From Porites lobata (Eukaryota > Cnidaria > Anthozoa > Scleractinia > Poritidae): DNA of 64,000 bases. The stretch is from the NCBI GenBank assembly GCA_942486035.1, contig CALNXK010000380.1, positions 198,476 to 262,475 of the forward strand. The letters are read 5' to 3'. Both the position numbers and the translations under genes were made by a program. Positions 48,337 through 59,786 of this stretch are shown here, in pieces. The first letter of the stretch is position 1. Each line of letters begins with the position of its first letter. The notes under the pieces were generated by a model that saw nothing but the letters and a program-made list of their open reading frames with translations, searched no databases and was not told the DNA's origin.

Positions 48337-49510
48337 TCATTCGGGTCTGTACCCCATGTACACACCTGTCTGCGAAGGATAATGTCTGTGCACAGTTTTG
48401 ACCACACACGAAGGACAGACCTTTCTGTTACCCTTCCCTAGATGTCCATAACGATCAAGAATAAATTGCCTGTATGCAGCCTTCCTGAAGGCCCTTGTAC
48501 TGTTATCATCACTGTGCTGCTGCTCGATTTCTAACACATCTGGGTCGAGACAAAGCTTGCTGAACCTTGCAAATGTTGTAACACATCTTCTCTGACCACA
48601 ACAATACAAAAACTACACTTACACCAGGGAAGTGAGTTTGATGCAGCAGAAGGGTTAGGTGCTGGTCCCGCAACTGCTGAAGCATGTTGGCTATCAGTGG
48701 ATTCAGACTCCTGTGGGGTTTCTCTGTACACATCAAAATGCTCACTCTCAGTGTCACTATCATTGTCATCGTCCATAATTAGCAGACTATGTATGTAGTC
48801 CATGCTCCCTAATCCACATTGTAGACTTCTGACACACAGTTTGTGCACCATTGGCTCATCCAAAGTTTGAATACAGTCCTGTCAAAGAGAGGTAAAATAT
48901 CAGGAAAACAAACAATAGTGTATATTTTTGTTCAGTATAATGACTACATTTGTAGAGGAGAAGTGTGACACTAAAATGTAGACTGACAAGGTATACTGCC
49001 ATACCAAAAAAAACAATCGGTGAGCATTTATCCAAAAATATATTAACACAGTACAGGACCTCATAATAATTCTGCAGGACAAATCGTGGGGATTACAGCA
49101 CATTTCCTTTGCTAAAACAACAAACGTTTTCTCTCCAAAGATTGCAAATTTGCACCTCTTTCAAGAAATTTGTATAAAAATCAACAATAGATCCAACATT
49201 TTATCAACCTTTCGAGAACAGATTACCTTGTTTCGACACGGCTTTGACTGAGACCCACATTTACAGTCCTGCCCACATGACACTTCAGTACTTGTTCTTT
49301 TTGTCGAGCAAGTGCTCTTGCATGTGCAGTAAATACGATTCGGCTACAAAAGAGAACATACACGACAAGTTTGTCAAGACTAGTATTCTTAAATGTTGCC
49401 CAAAATAAGAAAAACTCTCAGGAAATCTCCGTACTGGAGACATTGTGACATGGCGATCTATCGATAGATAGGAAGCGATTACTAACCTGACTAGAATCGT
49501 GCGCCTCCAT
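48337..49510 (-). pseudogene. CXC-type cysteine-rich plus P2X7-ballast-domain protein, frameshifted
   Basis: Exons: 49487-49510 (MEAHDSSQ), 49227-49343 (RIYCTCKSTCSTKR...CGQDCKCGSQSKPCRNK) and 48337-48878. Exon 2 is a tesmin/CXC-like cysteine-rich block (CxC, 3 residues, C, then CGQDCKC). Exon 3 runs DCIQTLDEPMVHKL, an acidic linker DDDNDSDTESEH, then PWCKCSFC in one frame. It resumes in another frame as CCGQRRCVTTFARFSKLC LDPDVL...AFRKAAYRQFILDRYG...CPSCVV...YMGYRPE*. That C-terminal module matches the cytoplasmic ballast (zinc-binding) domain of P2X7 receptors, which in cnidarians also occurs in non-channel, multi-copy proteins. No transmembrane segment is present, so this is not an ion channel. 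About 20 nt appear lost between CKCSFC and CCGQ, which breaks the frame. Either the copy is dead or the assembly has an error. Confidence 0.7.
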
Positions 49511-50133
49511 GGCTTACTAAAACGGCGAAAGACTGACATGGTATTGTAGTTTCTCTTTAAGTCCTCAAAAGATGTAGAAAATAGAGGTTTGCTGCCAAAA
49601 ACCGACCAGGTTTGTTAAATCCAATATGGCGGAAAGTTGAGAAAATCAGCAGAACAGCCTAAAACGCTGCACATGCGCAGGTCGTGACATAGCTCCTTTA
49701 AGTACTAGGCGACTTTGAAAGACGCGTGCTTCACATATTTGTGGCGGATTAGAATGCCGGCTTGGTCAGAGGCCCTTTGTTTAAAACATGGCGGGATACT
49801 CGCAGCTTAAGGCAAGCATGTGCCTTGTAGCTGTCAACATAATGCTTTTTAATTACATTCTGTCATAATTAACAAAACCCGATCCATGTTTGATTGAAAG
49901 TAATTGTACAAATCTGGTACCAGACAAACCGCTTTTAAAAAACAAAAACACAAAACTAGTTTATGGTTATTTCTCATTAATTTCACTTGATCAAAACAAA
50001 TATTTACTTTTATCAGTTTTCCCGTTTCTTTCAAAACATCCTTCATTTCCGGGCGTTTCACCGTAGTCAATGAAAGATGCGTTTTATCGGTCTTCTTTTT
50101 CGCGGGAATATCAAAATTTCCATCTTTCAAAAC

Positions 50134-50279
50134 GCGATGAACCAAAGCTCGCAGGATACCAAAGCGCCAAAGGCGCACGATGCAGTCCCGGTGTTTTGTG
50201 AGCATCCGTTAAAAATATTGAACGCCAAAACTATCAAGTTTTGGTACAGCGAGAAGCAGCTAGTTTCTGTATCCAAAGG
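50134..50279 (+). CDS. Possible first exon of an unidentified gene
   Basis: The open frame MNQSSQDTKAPKAHDAVPVF continues CEHPLKILNAKTIKFWYSEKQ and LVSVSK before a donor-like AAAG|GTTAGT at about 50280. It looks coding but has no recognisable domain. It might join the exon-like block at 53405-53633 across the satellite; phase agreement could not be shown. Low confidence. Confidence 0.25.
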
Positions 50280-51129
50280 TTAGTGCATGGACAGGCTATC
50301 GAAAGAAAATAAAAGGGATGGTTGCCCAATGGATAGCAGGCCTAACTACGCAAAATTAATGTCTCATTGCATCCTTGTCTGCGAGGTTAGTACTAAATTT
50401 ACACTCTAGAATACATTACAGAACTCAATCAGCAACACTTTGCAAGTAGAATTGGTGATCAGTGTGGGCAATTTATATTTCTAAGGGACGTCCGTCGCAC
50501 AAAGGCTTAACGCGCGGGGGTTTTTAGTCAATGACTGACATAACAGTTTCCTCACAATCGACCCAGTTAGAATGCGATAATGTGCGAGTGAACTTTGCCT
50601 ACAACTGGCAATAAGCTGAATAAACCGGAAGCTGAACACCATGAATAAGTTACCTAATTACATCGCAGGTTCTTTTTCTTTTTTTTCAACTACCGGAGAG
50701 GTTTTTCGTGCATTCTGTTGCGCAGTTTGGCAGTGATATTCCTGCAATGGTTTTAGTACGGGTCCCGTTGCCGAAACCTTGCACCAGCAAGATACGGTAA
50801 TCGAGAGTCGAGAATCGAGAATCGATATTGTACTCGGGACAAGAAAAGGTCGCCGTCCAAGGAACAACTGATTAAAAGCAAGAGCTTTAAGCTGCTGAGA
50901 ATCGCCAATTCTGGATTACAAGCAGTGAAGGAACTCCTGAGAAGCGTCCAAATTATAAAGGAACTTTGGAGGCAAGTCAACCACGGTGATTGTCGCACCA
51001 CGCATAAAGTAGAATAAATTTGTTAGCCTGGTCTTGTCTTTGTCACAAATCACGTAAAACTATAAAGAAGGTACCACTATGAACTCTGGAAAATGAAAAT
51101 TCAATAATACTATGGTTGACGACTGACAG

Positions 51130-53360
51130 TTTAAAAGAGAGACAACCTTCACCTCAGAATCTTGGGCGCGCCGCCTGTAAGCTCTGAGGGAGAGGGAAGC
51201 CCCTTAATTTGGCCTATTTCAAAAACAAATGACACTACAAAAATAACCTACAATTATAATTTCAATAGAGAGACTACCATCACCTCAGAATCTTGGGCGC
51301 GCCGCCTGTAAGCTCTGAGGGAGAGGGTAGCCCCATAATTTGGCCTATTTCAAAAACAAATGACACTACAAAAATAACCTACAATAATAATTTGGATAAA
51401 TGACCAACATTTTAAAAGAGAGACTACCATCACCTCAGAATCTTGGGCGCGCCGCCTGTAAGCTCTGAGGGAGAGGGTAGCCCCATAATTTGGCCTATTT
51501 CAAAACAAATGACAAAACAAAGATGACCTACAATAATAATTTGGATAATGACCGACATTTCAAAAGAGAGACTACCATCACCTCAGAATCTTGGGCGCGC
51601 CGCCTGTAAGCTCTGAGGGAGAGGGTAGCCCCATAATTAATTTGGCCTATTTAAAAAACAAATGGCACTATAAAAATAACCTACAATAATAATTTGGATA
51701 ATGACCGACATTTCAAAAGAGAGACTACCATCACCTCAGAAACTTGGGCGCGCCGCCTGTAAGCTCTGAGGGAGAGGGTAGCCCCATATTTTGGCCTATT
51801 TCAAAACAAATGACAGTACAAAGAAGAACTAAAATAATAATTTGAGTAATGACTGACATTTCAAAAGAGAGACTACCATCACCTCAGAATCTTGGGCGCG
51901 CCGCCTGTAAGCTCTGAGGGAGAGGGTAGCCCCATAATTTGGCCTATTTCAAAAACAAATGACACTACAAAAATAACCTACAATAATAATTTGGATAAAT
52001 GACCAACATTTTAAAAGAGAGACTACCATCACCTCAGAATCTTGGGCGCGCCGCCTGTAAGCTCCGAGGGAGAGGGTAGCCCCATAATTTGGTCTATTTC
52101 AAAACAAATGACAAAACAAAGATGACCTACAATAATAATTTGGATAATGACCGACATTTCAAAAGAGAGACTACCATCACCTCAGAATCTTGGGCGCGCG
52201 GCCTGTAAGCTCTGAGGGAGAGGGTAGCCCCATATTTTGACCTATTTCAAAACAAATGACAGTACAAAGAAGAACTAAAATAATAATTTGAATAATGACC
52301 GACATTTCAAAAGAGAGACTACCATCACCTCAGAATCTTGGGCGCGCCGCCTGTAAGCTCTGAGGGAGAGGGTAGCCCCATATTTTGACCTATTTCAAAA
52401 CAAATGACAGTACAAAGAAGAACTAAAATAATAATTTGAATAATGACCGACATTTCAAAAGAGAGACTACCATCACCTCAGAATCTTGGGCGCGTCGCCT
52501 GTAAGCTCTGAGGGAGAGGGTAGCCCCATAATTAATTTGGCCTATTTCAAAAACAAATGACACTACAAAAATAACCTACAATAATAATTTGGATAATGAC
52601 CGACATTTCAAAAGAGAGACTACCATCACCTCAGAATCTTGGGCGCGCCGCCTGTAAGCTCCGAGGGAGAGGGTAGCCCCATAATTTGGCCTATTTCAAA
52701 AACAAATGACACTACAAAAATAACCTACAATAATAATTTGGATAAATGACCAACATTTTAAAGGAGAGACTACCATCACCTCAGAATCTTGGGCGCGCCG
52801 CCTGTAAGCTCCGAGGGAGAGGGTAGCCCCATAATTTGGCCTATTTCAAAACAAATGACAAAGCAAAGATGACCTACAATAATAATTTGGATAATGAACG
52901 ACATTTCAAAAGAGAGACTACCATCACCTCAGAATCTTGGGCGCGCCGCCGGTAAGCTCTGAGGGAGAGGGTAGCCCCATAATTAATTTGGCCTATTTAA
53001 AAAACAAATGACAGTACAAAAACAACCTTCAAAAATAATTTGTATTATGACCGACATTTTAAAAGAAAGACTACCATCACCTCTGAATCTTGGGCGCGCC
53101 GCCTGTAAGCTCTGAGAGAGAGGGTAGCCCTATAATTTGGCCTATGACACTACAAAAATCACCTACAAAAATTGTTTGGATTGTGACCGACATTTCAAAA
53201 GAGAGACTACCTTCACCTCAGAATCTTGGGCGCGCCGCCTGTAAGCTCTGAGGGAGAGGGTAGCCCTATAATGTGGCCTATTAATTAAGTAAAAAGGAAG
53301 TAACAATACAAAGGTAACCTGAAATAATAATTTTTGGATTATGATTGACATTTCAAGGAG
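51130..53360. repeat. 148-bp satellite array, 15 copies
   Basis: The unit core CTTGGGCGCGCCGCCTGTAA begins at 51161, 51292, 51442, 51590, 51743, 51891, 52041, 52189, 52337, 52485, 52638, 52788, 52936, 53089 and 53225. Steps are mostly 148-153 bp. Each copy has a conserved GC-rich half (ATCACCTCAGAATCTTGGGC... to GAGGGAGAGGGTAGCCCC) and a variable AT-rich half. The outermost copies are most diverged, as expected of unequal exchange. Confidence 0.95.
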
Positions 53361-53404
53361 GCTAAAATGACTGATATAGAAACCATACTGTATCTGTGAC
53401 GTTG

Positions 53405-53633
53405 ATTATACAGATCGCCCACGCGAACACGAAGATGTTGAAGTGGAAGCTAGAATATCTGGAGTAGTCCAGCGTCTTGGGCTCCTTCCAGCGAATAAGA
53501 TTTTGGCGGGATTTCGACAGTGCTTGGCGGGCTTTTTGGAGAGTGATTTGTCACTGGAGGCACATCGACGCTTACATCGTCTTAAGGCAGAGAAAAAAGA
53601 CTTGAATCCTTCGCCGTTTGATCAAAAAGGTAG
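53405..53633 (+). CDS. Exon-like block of an unidentified gene
   Basis: The acceptor GATTATACAG at 53395-53404 is followed by an open frame (DRPREHEDVEVEARISGVVQ, then RLGLLPANKILAGFRQCLAG and LSLEAHRRLHRLKAEKKDL...SPFDQK) and a donor-like AAAG|GTAGTC at 53634. Charged, helical-looking sequence without a domain I recognise. The neighbouring exons were not identified. Confidence 0.35.
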
Positions 53634-53938
53634 TCCATTGAATCAGATAATCGGTGTTGCTGTTCCTCAAGGGGATGTGAAGTAGAGCTCGAGCTCTCGC
53701 CTTCGTTTTCTCCGGCGACTATAAAATGTGCATTGTTGACGGCTTTTCTCAAACGTTCAAATAGAGCAGATTTAAAAATTTCTTTGGTCAGGGTCTTTTC
53801 CAAGCCGAGTTCCTTCCAAACCGGAGAAAGATGTGCCAGCAGATAGTGTATTCCTACTTGCGGCTCCACAGTAAAAACTTGATACGCCGACTGGCTGTTT
53901 TCGCTTCGAAGGTCACCAATGTTGACACGGCATACCAC
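53582..53938 (-). CDS. Unidentified 118-residue open frame
   Basis: MVCRVNIGDLRSENSQSAYQ continues with VFTVEPQVGIHYLLAHLSPV and WKELGLEKTLTKEIFKSALF, and ends in a Ser-rich acidic tail (GENEGESSSSTSHPLEE). Its amino-acid make-up looks like real coding sequence. It overlaps the plus-strand block by about 50 nt, so at most one of the two is exact at its border. No domain is recognised. Possibly a partial gene or decayed transposon protein. Confidence 0.3.
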   Translation of the reverse strand: MVCRVNIGDLRSENSQSAYQVFTVEPQVGIHYLLAHLSPVWKELGLEKTLTKEIFKSALFERLRKAVNNAHFIVAGENEGESSSSTSHPLEEQQHRLSDSMDYLFDQTAKDSSLFSLP

Positions 53939-53950
53939 TCTTGGCAGAAG

Positions 53951-55329
53951 TTAAATAAGCCATCGCAGCACTATTTTCGTAAAAGAAAGCACTTGAAAAA
54001 CCATTGAAAGCGTATCAAGCCTATTTGAATCCAAATGCGGCGAGAAAACTGTAGTTATCAATTGCGAAGCCAGAGGCGCGAAGATCGACTTCCAAATTTT
54101 CAATCGACCGTGAAATGAATTTATAATACCCAAATAGTCCGATCAAATTTCGCGTTTCCTTGAGATGTCTGGTTCGTTTAATCAGAAGTACAAAGTTCCT
54201 TGACAGGCAATGTGTCCGGCGCTCTCCAAAGGTGTCTGGAGGAATACTTAAAACTAATTACCTTGTCTGTTATTGGAAACCGATTTGCGGTGGTTGCTGT
54301 GGAGATTAGGCCTCCTCCTGCGCGCACTAAAATCGGGCCTCTGGCCTGTTATGTATCGGCGAGCATCGGAATTGTTGCGTAACATTCGAAATATAAGGAT
54401 TGTATGGGGAAAACACTTCATTTCTGTAACCTACGAAAATGAAAGGATTCCAATAAAAAAACAGCTTACCTTACACAAAAGTGTACATCTGTCCTGTGTG
54501 GTTCATGGGCCGATTTATGACCGTTTTTTGAGTTGTACTGTAAACGGTTTTCTCTCTATATATAAACCTTATATATTGATCTTGATAATTTCTCAGGCTA
54601 GGTTTGAAAACAAGTATGGAGTTTAGAGGCCAGGTATGAAACCGGTGTGAAAACTGACATTTTCTTGGTCTAAAATGTCTGAATTAGGGTCAGGATTTTG
54701 AGAACTGGGTACGCATACCCCCACCAAGAATTCCAAGGAGTACCCCCCGGGCCTTATTTCACCTAGAAACTCAAAGACAGCATAATTCATTGTCTGGCAG
54801 CTTTTATAAAAAAAAACTCAATCAATATCCAGAACCAGCACGCGGACGTTTTCGTTGTCGTATAAACCGAGCTTTTTATGCGGATGCGTTGAATCCTGAG
54901 GAAAAAGTCGTGGGTCACTTCGTGTAAGACCCAGGTCCCAGTGACTATAAGCAAACAAAAAAATGATTTTGTAACTTAAATTTGGCTGTAGCACTGATTT
55001 CGGGACAATTGTGCGCTGCAAAACTAGCCAAAAGTGAAAATATGCTAGCAGTGCTTTTGTTCGGTAAAAAATATGAAAATCAAGCGCATGCTAGTGAAAG
55101 TGAATTGCCAAAAATTATGCTAGTGTTAAATTTGCAGCCTAGGAGCCCCGTTTGCTGAAGGAGCAAATCATGAAAAACTATTAGCCTGACAGGTGTTTAC
55201 TTTTTTTTATTTAACGAAAGCGCGACCAAGAGGTACATTGATCGCCGTCACCCGTCAACTTCTCCCTTGGAATCATTTTTTGACTCTGCCCTCCCCCCAC
55301 CTTAACTCCCTGTAAGTTCTAGGAACAGG
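53951..55329. other. Intergenic, no supported gene
   Basis: Open frames of 60-117 codons on either strand without domains. Sequences such as GTACCCCCCGGGCC (near 54740) look like repeat debris. Nothing further supported. Confidence 0.35.
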
Positions 55330-55695
55330 GCGTGAATGGAAAGAAAACTACTTAGAAAAAATTTTCGAAATGTTTGGATTTACCTCGCGAGGTTGTCGTG
55401 TTTGTTTGGGAACTTCTGAAAATGCTGTTCCATTCACTACCGAAAGTTGTCGAAAATTCAAACCGGAAGTTCTGGTTGTGTTGGTTCACAAAGACACTGT
55501 CCTCAGCAAAGGCGTTTTTGAGCGACGCACGCCAATCAGAAGTGAACTGTTTGCACTCATGAGCAAGTTCATTAAGAGAAAATACAGTCGCAGCACAAAT
55601 GTGGCAGCGTCACATGACGGCACATTAAAATGGAAAAGTCCTCACTTCCGGTTGACGTGCGCCGTTCAAAAACGCATTAAGCTCCCTATTGGGCC
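55330..55695. repeat. Probable dispersed repeat containing a 120-codon open frame
   Basis: The plus-strand open frame at 55370-55732 runs from here into the adjacent MITE. Its right end (TTCCGGTTGACGTGCGCCG...AACGCATTAAGCTCCCTA) resembles 14140-14190 (GTGACGTTTTTGCAGCCGTT...TTAAGCTCCCTAA), which argues for a dispersed non-coding repeat rather than a gene. Confidence 0.45.
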
Positions 55696-55890
55696 AATTG
55701 ACCACTCCAGAAAATACCATAACATACCATAATACTCTTTGTTAGTTACTCCATTGTCTTCAGTTTCTCTTGGGAGTTAAAATGGCCCCAATTGCAAACG
55801 AAACTGAAAACAATGTTTATGCTAAATTTTGGAGTGACAAACAAAGAGTATTATGGTATGTTATGGTATTTTCTGGAGTGGCCAATGGTG
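55696..55890. mobile_element. MITE (GACCACTCCAGAAAATACC ends)
   Basis: The inverted arms contain CCACTCCAGAAAATACCATA and its inverse TATGGTATTTTCTGGAGTGG, continuing through ACATACCATAATACTCTTTG and its inverse. About 195 bp, no coding capacity. Confidence 0.8.
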
Positions 55891-56747
55891 TGTTTCCCTG
55901 ACCCCAAACAATACTAAAACAATTGGAAGAATGACATGTCATTGTTTCCTGCGACCAATTAGGAGAGACCTTACGAACAGCTCCTACACTACTGCCTTAT
56001 TGGGCATGCATAAAAACCACGGGCGTCAAAATGAAAGGCGTCGGCCATTTGTGCTTGATAAAAAAGCTATAGCTCATGATATTTCGAGTTAAAACTTGTG
56101 TGTAAATGAATCCAAAACCATCCGAAAGGTCGCTCTGGTCGCTTTGCCATCAAGAATTGGACTTAGCTCATTATTTTCCCAAGTATAAATGAGAAATGAA
56201 AAGAACTTTCAGGAAAATTTTCTTTAAAAGGTTACTTAATCATGCTTCAAATTAGCCGATGATTGCATGTGAGACGTTTTGTACGTATCAGTATTTGTTG
56301 TATTATGATCACGAAAAAATCAGCATAAGGATCGTCAGTTATGCGATCGACAGTTCAGTGACAGTTTTGCATTTGTGTCAACTTTAAATTCGTATAGGCT
56401 TGACACCCTTGGTAAAGTGACGGAAGGTTTTTCCGCTGAGCCGTCACTTCTCTGTAGGACCAGGATCAAACCACTAACTGGTACAGCAGTAGATTAAACA
56501 GGACTAAACTTGGTTCCAACAGCGTTTATTCTTCAGCGGATCAAATAACAATAACTCAGGCAGGAAAAGGCGAAAATAATCGAAAAACAGTAAAAACTAG
56601 CTTACCGGTACTTACATATGATTCTTCTACAACCATTAAAGACAAAAGAATACAATAGAAATATAGACAGAAATCGCTTAGAGTTAAATGAAAACTAATT
56701 AAAACTCTATGTTTAATCTGAAATCTTTTATTACCGTTGTTATTTTA
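55891..56747. other. Intergenic, no feature seen
   Basis: A plus-strand 79-codon frame at 55853-56092 starts inside the MITE and has no recognisable domain. The rest is AT-rich without structure I can support. Confidence 0.35.
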
Positions 56748-56884
56748 GACCCTGTTTACATTGAGTGGGGGACCCCGGTTTAGTGGGGTAGGTCTCTTTT
56801 GTTTTGTGTCCCCCAGAGCGTGAAAACAAAAGAAACCAACCCCACTATACCGGGGTCCCCCACTCCATGTAAAAAGGCCCTAAG
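56748..56884. mobile_element. Short MITE (GGGGGACCCCGG palindromes)
   Basis: GAGTGGGGGACCCCGGTTTA is mirrored by TATACCGGGGTCCCCCACTC, with outer CCCTGTTTACAT and ATGTAAAAAGGCCCT. About 135 bp, with the central GTTTTGTGTCCCCCAGAGCG loop region. No coding capacity. Confidence 0.75.
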
Positions 56885-57689
56885 AAAGTAAAAGTACAGT
56901 TCTGAAATAAAGACCTTGTAGCCAGGTCAGCAAAACAACCTTTAAGTACAAAGTATTATAACATGAATGAAAATACAAGTTTAGCGAGCGGCTGTTTCAA
57001 TAGAAAGAAGCGTAGACTAATTGCAACCCAGTTTTCACCTTAAACAAAAACCGATCTATTAAAAATAGACAGCGAATCCTTTCATATTCAAAATTCACCT
57101 GTAGCTCTATTTGACTAACAACTTAATGAAATATTTGTTCTCAAACAGACGGCTAAATTACAATTAAAACAAGGTGCACCTGTACAAAGGCCTATGAACA
57201 GATGTTGTCCGGTTGTAAAATCACGATAGATAGACTGAAGTTAAATAACCATTATTCAGAAACTAATTATCCTTTTAAAAGTCATCATTGAAGTAAAATG
57301 CAATGTTTATAATTAAAAAGAGAACGAGAAATTAGTTTTGTTTGTTAAGGAACACTGTTGGCTTTTCTACAATTATTACTTAGCGGACACAAAGCACATT
57401 AAAGGACAATAAAATGGCACGAGCCTTTTTGCGGAGCTAAGACATCTTTATGCAAATTCAGTATGAATTACTTAAAACAGCGCCAAAGATATGAAATTCA
57501 AGACAAATAAAGAATTCATGGAAAATCTCTCCTTACATTGCCTTCGAGCTTCGACAATCTTTTTACATCTGGTTCTCTTAATTTCTTCATGATTACAAAT
57601 TAAACGCAATTTGCTCAGTATCTTCGACCCAATATAAAGTCTCGCACAACCTTAAAACAAACAAAATATCTTGCCAATGCACAAACTTT

Positions 57690-58080
57690 TGGAACTCTCC
57701 AAGTTCAAACGTCGATCTTTTCATGAACCAAACTTAATACCTATTTAGCTCGACCCAAATGATAAGTCATTCGACGGTTGATTCAGATGTCGAACTTAAT
57801 TAGTCAATTCATTTTCATGATTTTCAATGGTCTAAAATGCTCACAAGTGAAAATAAATCTTAATAATTTATGCATTAGGTTCGGCACATGAGAAGTTCGA
57901 CGTTTGAAAGAGCGAAGTCGCTCAGCAGTCGAAATTCCCATGTGGGCCTCTCATTGGTCCGGACCCAGATAAGATATGTCGAATTTAATGATTCTAACGT
58001 CGATCTTTTTATGTACTTAATTGAAGGATAAAGGTCCGGTACATGAGAAGTGCGACGTTTAAACTAGGCGTAAGCAACCA
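57690..58080. repeat. Inverted repeat with TTCGACGTTT/AAACGTCGA words
   Basis: AAGTTCAAACGTCGATCTTT (57700) and GAGAAGTTCGACGTTTGAA (57890) are inverted, with further copies at 58000 (AACGTCGATCTTTTTATG) and 58040 (TGAGAAGTGCGACGTTTAAA). This looks like two related short MITE copies next to each other. Confidence 0.5.
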
Positions 58081-58354
58081 TTTAACTACAGTAACTGGTC
58101 TATAGCTAATTTTAAATTTTCCCTTCAATGTGAACTTTTATCGAAATATTTCTTGTTAATATGTTACCTTCCTTATCATTTATAATCCAACTAACACTCC
58201 ATATATTTTCTAAATGATTATATAACTCTTCCTATTTTGTAAGTAATTTTGTTAGTAACTGATGTTGATTCTACTCCTTTTTCCTGTATCTTAGGAATCT
58301 GTGGTTGATTTTGTAAAATCGCATCTTTCCTCTTCTTTTAGTCTAATGTTTAAT

Positions 58355-58560
58355 ACAGTGATATGGGCATCCCCGCGTTTTGGGCATCCCCATTCCCAGA
58401 CCTTAGTGATATAGACATCCCCTTCTCATATTACCTTAGCGATTTGGTTTAGGGTTACAGGGGATACCCACATCACTAGGGTTTTGGGAATGGGGATGCA
58501 CACAGCCGTTTTTAGTGTCATCACGCAACGCTCGTAGCACACTAATATCACCGTCTAGTT
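58355..58560. repeat. GGGCATCCCC repeat and MITE fragment
   Basis: GATATGGGCATCCCC words recur at 58361, 58388 and 58412 and in inverse near 58465-58500. A fragment of the small MITE family seen at 11354-11441 follows (CAGCCGTTTTTAGTGTCATC, 58504). Confidence 0.5.
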
Positions 58561-58800
58561 AAACTAACCTAGAGGGAGCCTAGACCCTATATAAGCCCCA
58601 GGCTTCCCCGTCACCATCTTTTTCTATACATTTATGTAAATACAACAACCTGTAATGTGACACGAACAAATAAATCGGAACAAGAAGCATCATTTTCTTT
58701 CTCTTCAAGAGATAAAGACCTGCGATCCTTGAGAAGAACGCTCAACCCCGTAATGGTTGCTAATGATTGTGTCAAAAATTAAACTGACTTCAACTGCAGA
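58561..58800 (+). other. Possible solo LTR or promoter-like segment
   Basis: CTATATAAG at about 58588 is followed within 85 bp by AATAAAT at about 58668, then a short CT-rich stretch. This TATA-to-polyadenylation spacing is typical of a retrotransposon LTR. No TG...CA borders, duplication or flanking retroviral-type genes could be shown, so this is tentative. Confidence 0.3.
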
Positions 58801-59786
58801 TAGCTAGGAACTTGTTTGCTGCATTCTTCATCGTACCTTTACAAGAACAACAACAAAAACAGCAAAAGCACCGTTAGATAGCTAGCAGAAGGATAGTGGT
58901 TTCAGGTAGCGACTTCGAAATCATTTCGAGCAAAGAACCACCTTTTCAGAGACTGAGTAACAAATATCGTAAGAATAGCAAGACTAACAATCGAAATTTG
59001 TGGACTTCTCGGGGCCCTTTAGTTCTCAGGATTCTAAGTCTAGAATTTTGTTAAATTCGTTACTCCGTCTCTTTACATAGCAAGGAAAATTGTTGTTACT
59101 TTTGTGATTTCTGCGAAATTTGCTGACTTCTCGTGGCAGTTCTTGGGCTTTTCTCTCTCTTAATCTAGAATTTTGTTAAATTGGTTATTCATGCTACTCT
59201 TGCGATATTTGCTAATGAGTGTCTCACAAAATTTTCTTGTGACTACAGAATCATTTTTTTTTTGCTAAAATTGCGAAAACAATTTGCTATCAAATTTTTG
59301 CTCACAAGATTGCTCCTGGACATATATCACCTACCCACCAAAAATGCCAAAACAATCTTTTCACACAAAGAGCAACATACCTGGGGACTCTCCGGAATTT
59401 CCGGTTTTCGGGTTTTCTTATGTAGGTAAGTACCGCTGGACACTTTCCTAAGCGACCGGAAATTTCATCTTGGAATTTTGGGTGGTCGCATATGTCAAGT
59501 TGCACTGTAAGTTACAATGCAACGAACTCAAACAGGGCCAAGGATACTTTGAAATGTAAGGAAATCATGAGACTTGAAATAAATTTCATTTGTAGTGTTT
59601 AACTGCCAAACGAAGTCTCCTTTCTTACTGTCAACGTGACCTGTGATTGGCAGATTGACGCTACACGTGGCACCGGTTGAGCTCGTTGTCCGATAAAACG
59701 ACAAAAATAATTGCTAGTTAAAATGACGATTGCAAATGCAGGGATTATGATCCCAGGTTTAAATATATTCGAAAATACCTTGCTAT
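58801..59786. other. 3' flank of the TPR-CHAT gene
   Basis: AT-rich. It includes two similar stretches (AATTTTGTTAAATTCGTTA at 59045 and AATTTTGTTAAATTGGTTA at 59169) that look like a short local duplication. No gene seen. Confidence 0.35.

Larger units (their letters stand above)
44697..49697. mobile_element. 5.0-kb TTAA-flanked DNA transposon carrying two convergent genes
   Basis: The ends AGGAGCTATGTCAC (44697) and GTGACATAGCTCCT (to 49697) are exactly inverted for 14 bp. The match resumes after a 3-bp difference through TGCGCATGTGC, about 28-30 bp in total. TTAA lies on both sides (44693-44696 and 49698-49701). TTAA targets are used by the Kolobok and piggyBac superfamilies. Inside are a spliced plus-strand gene (44958-46993) and a spliced minus-strand gene (48337-49510), each starting close to an end and pointing inward. 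No DDE transposase was recognised by eye, so the plus-strand product could be one or could be cargo. Confidence 0.75.

Noticed and set aside
55370..55732. 120-codon plus-strand gene
   Set aside because: It runs into a MITE and its sequence resembles a dispersed repeat also seen near 14140-14190. No domain or splice support.
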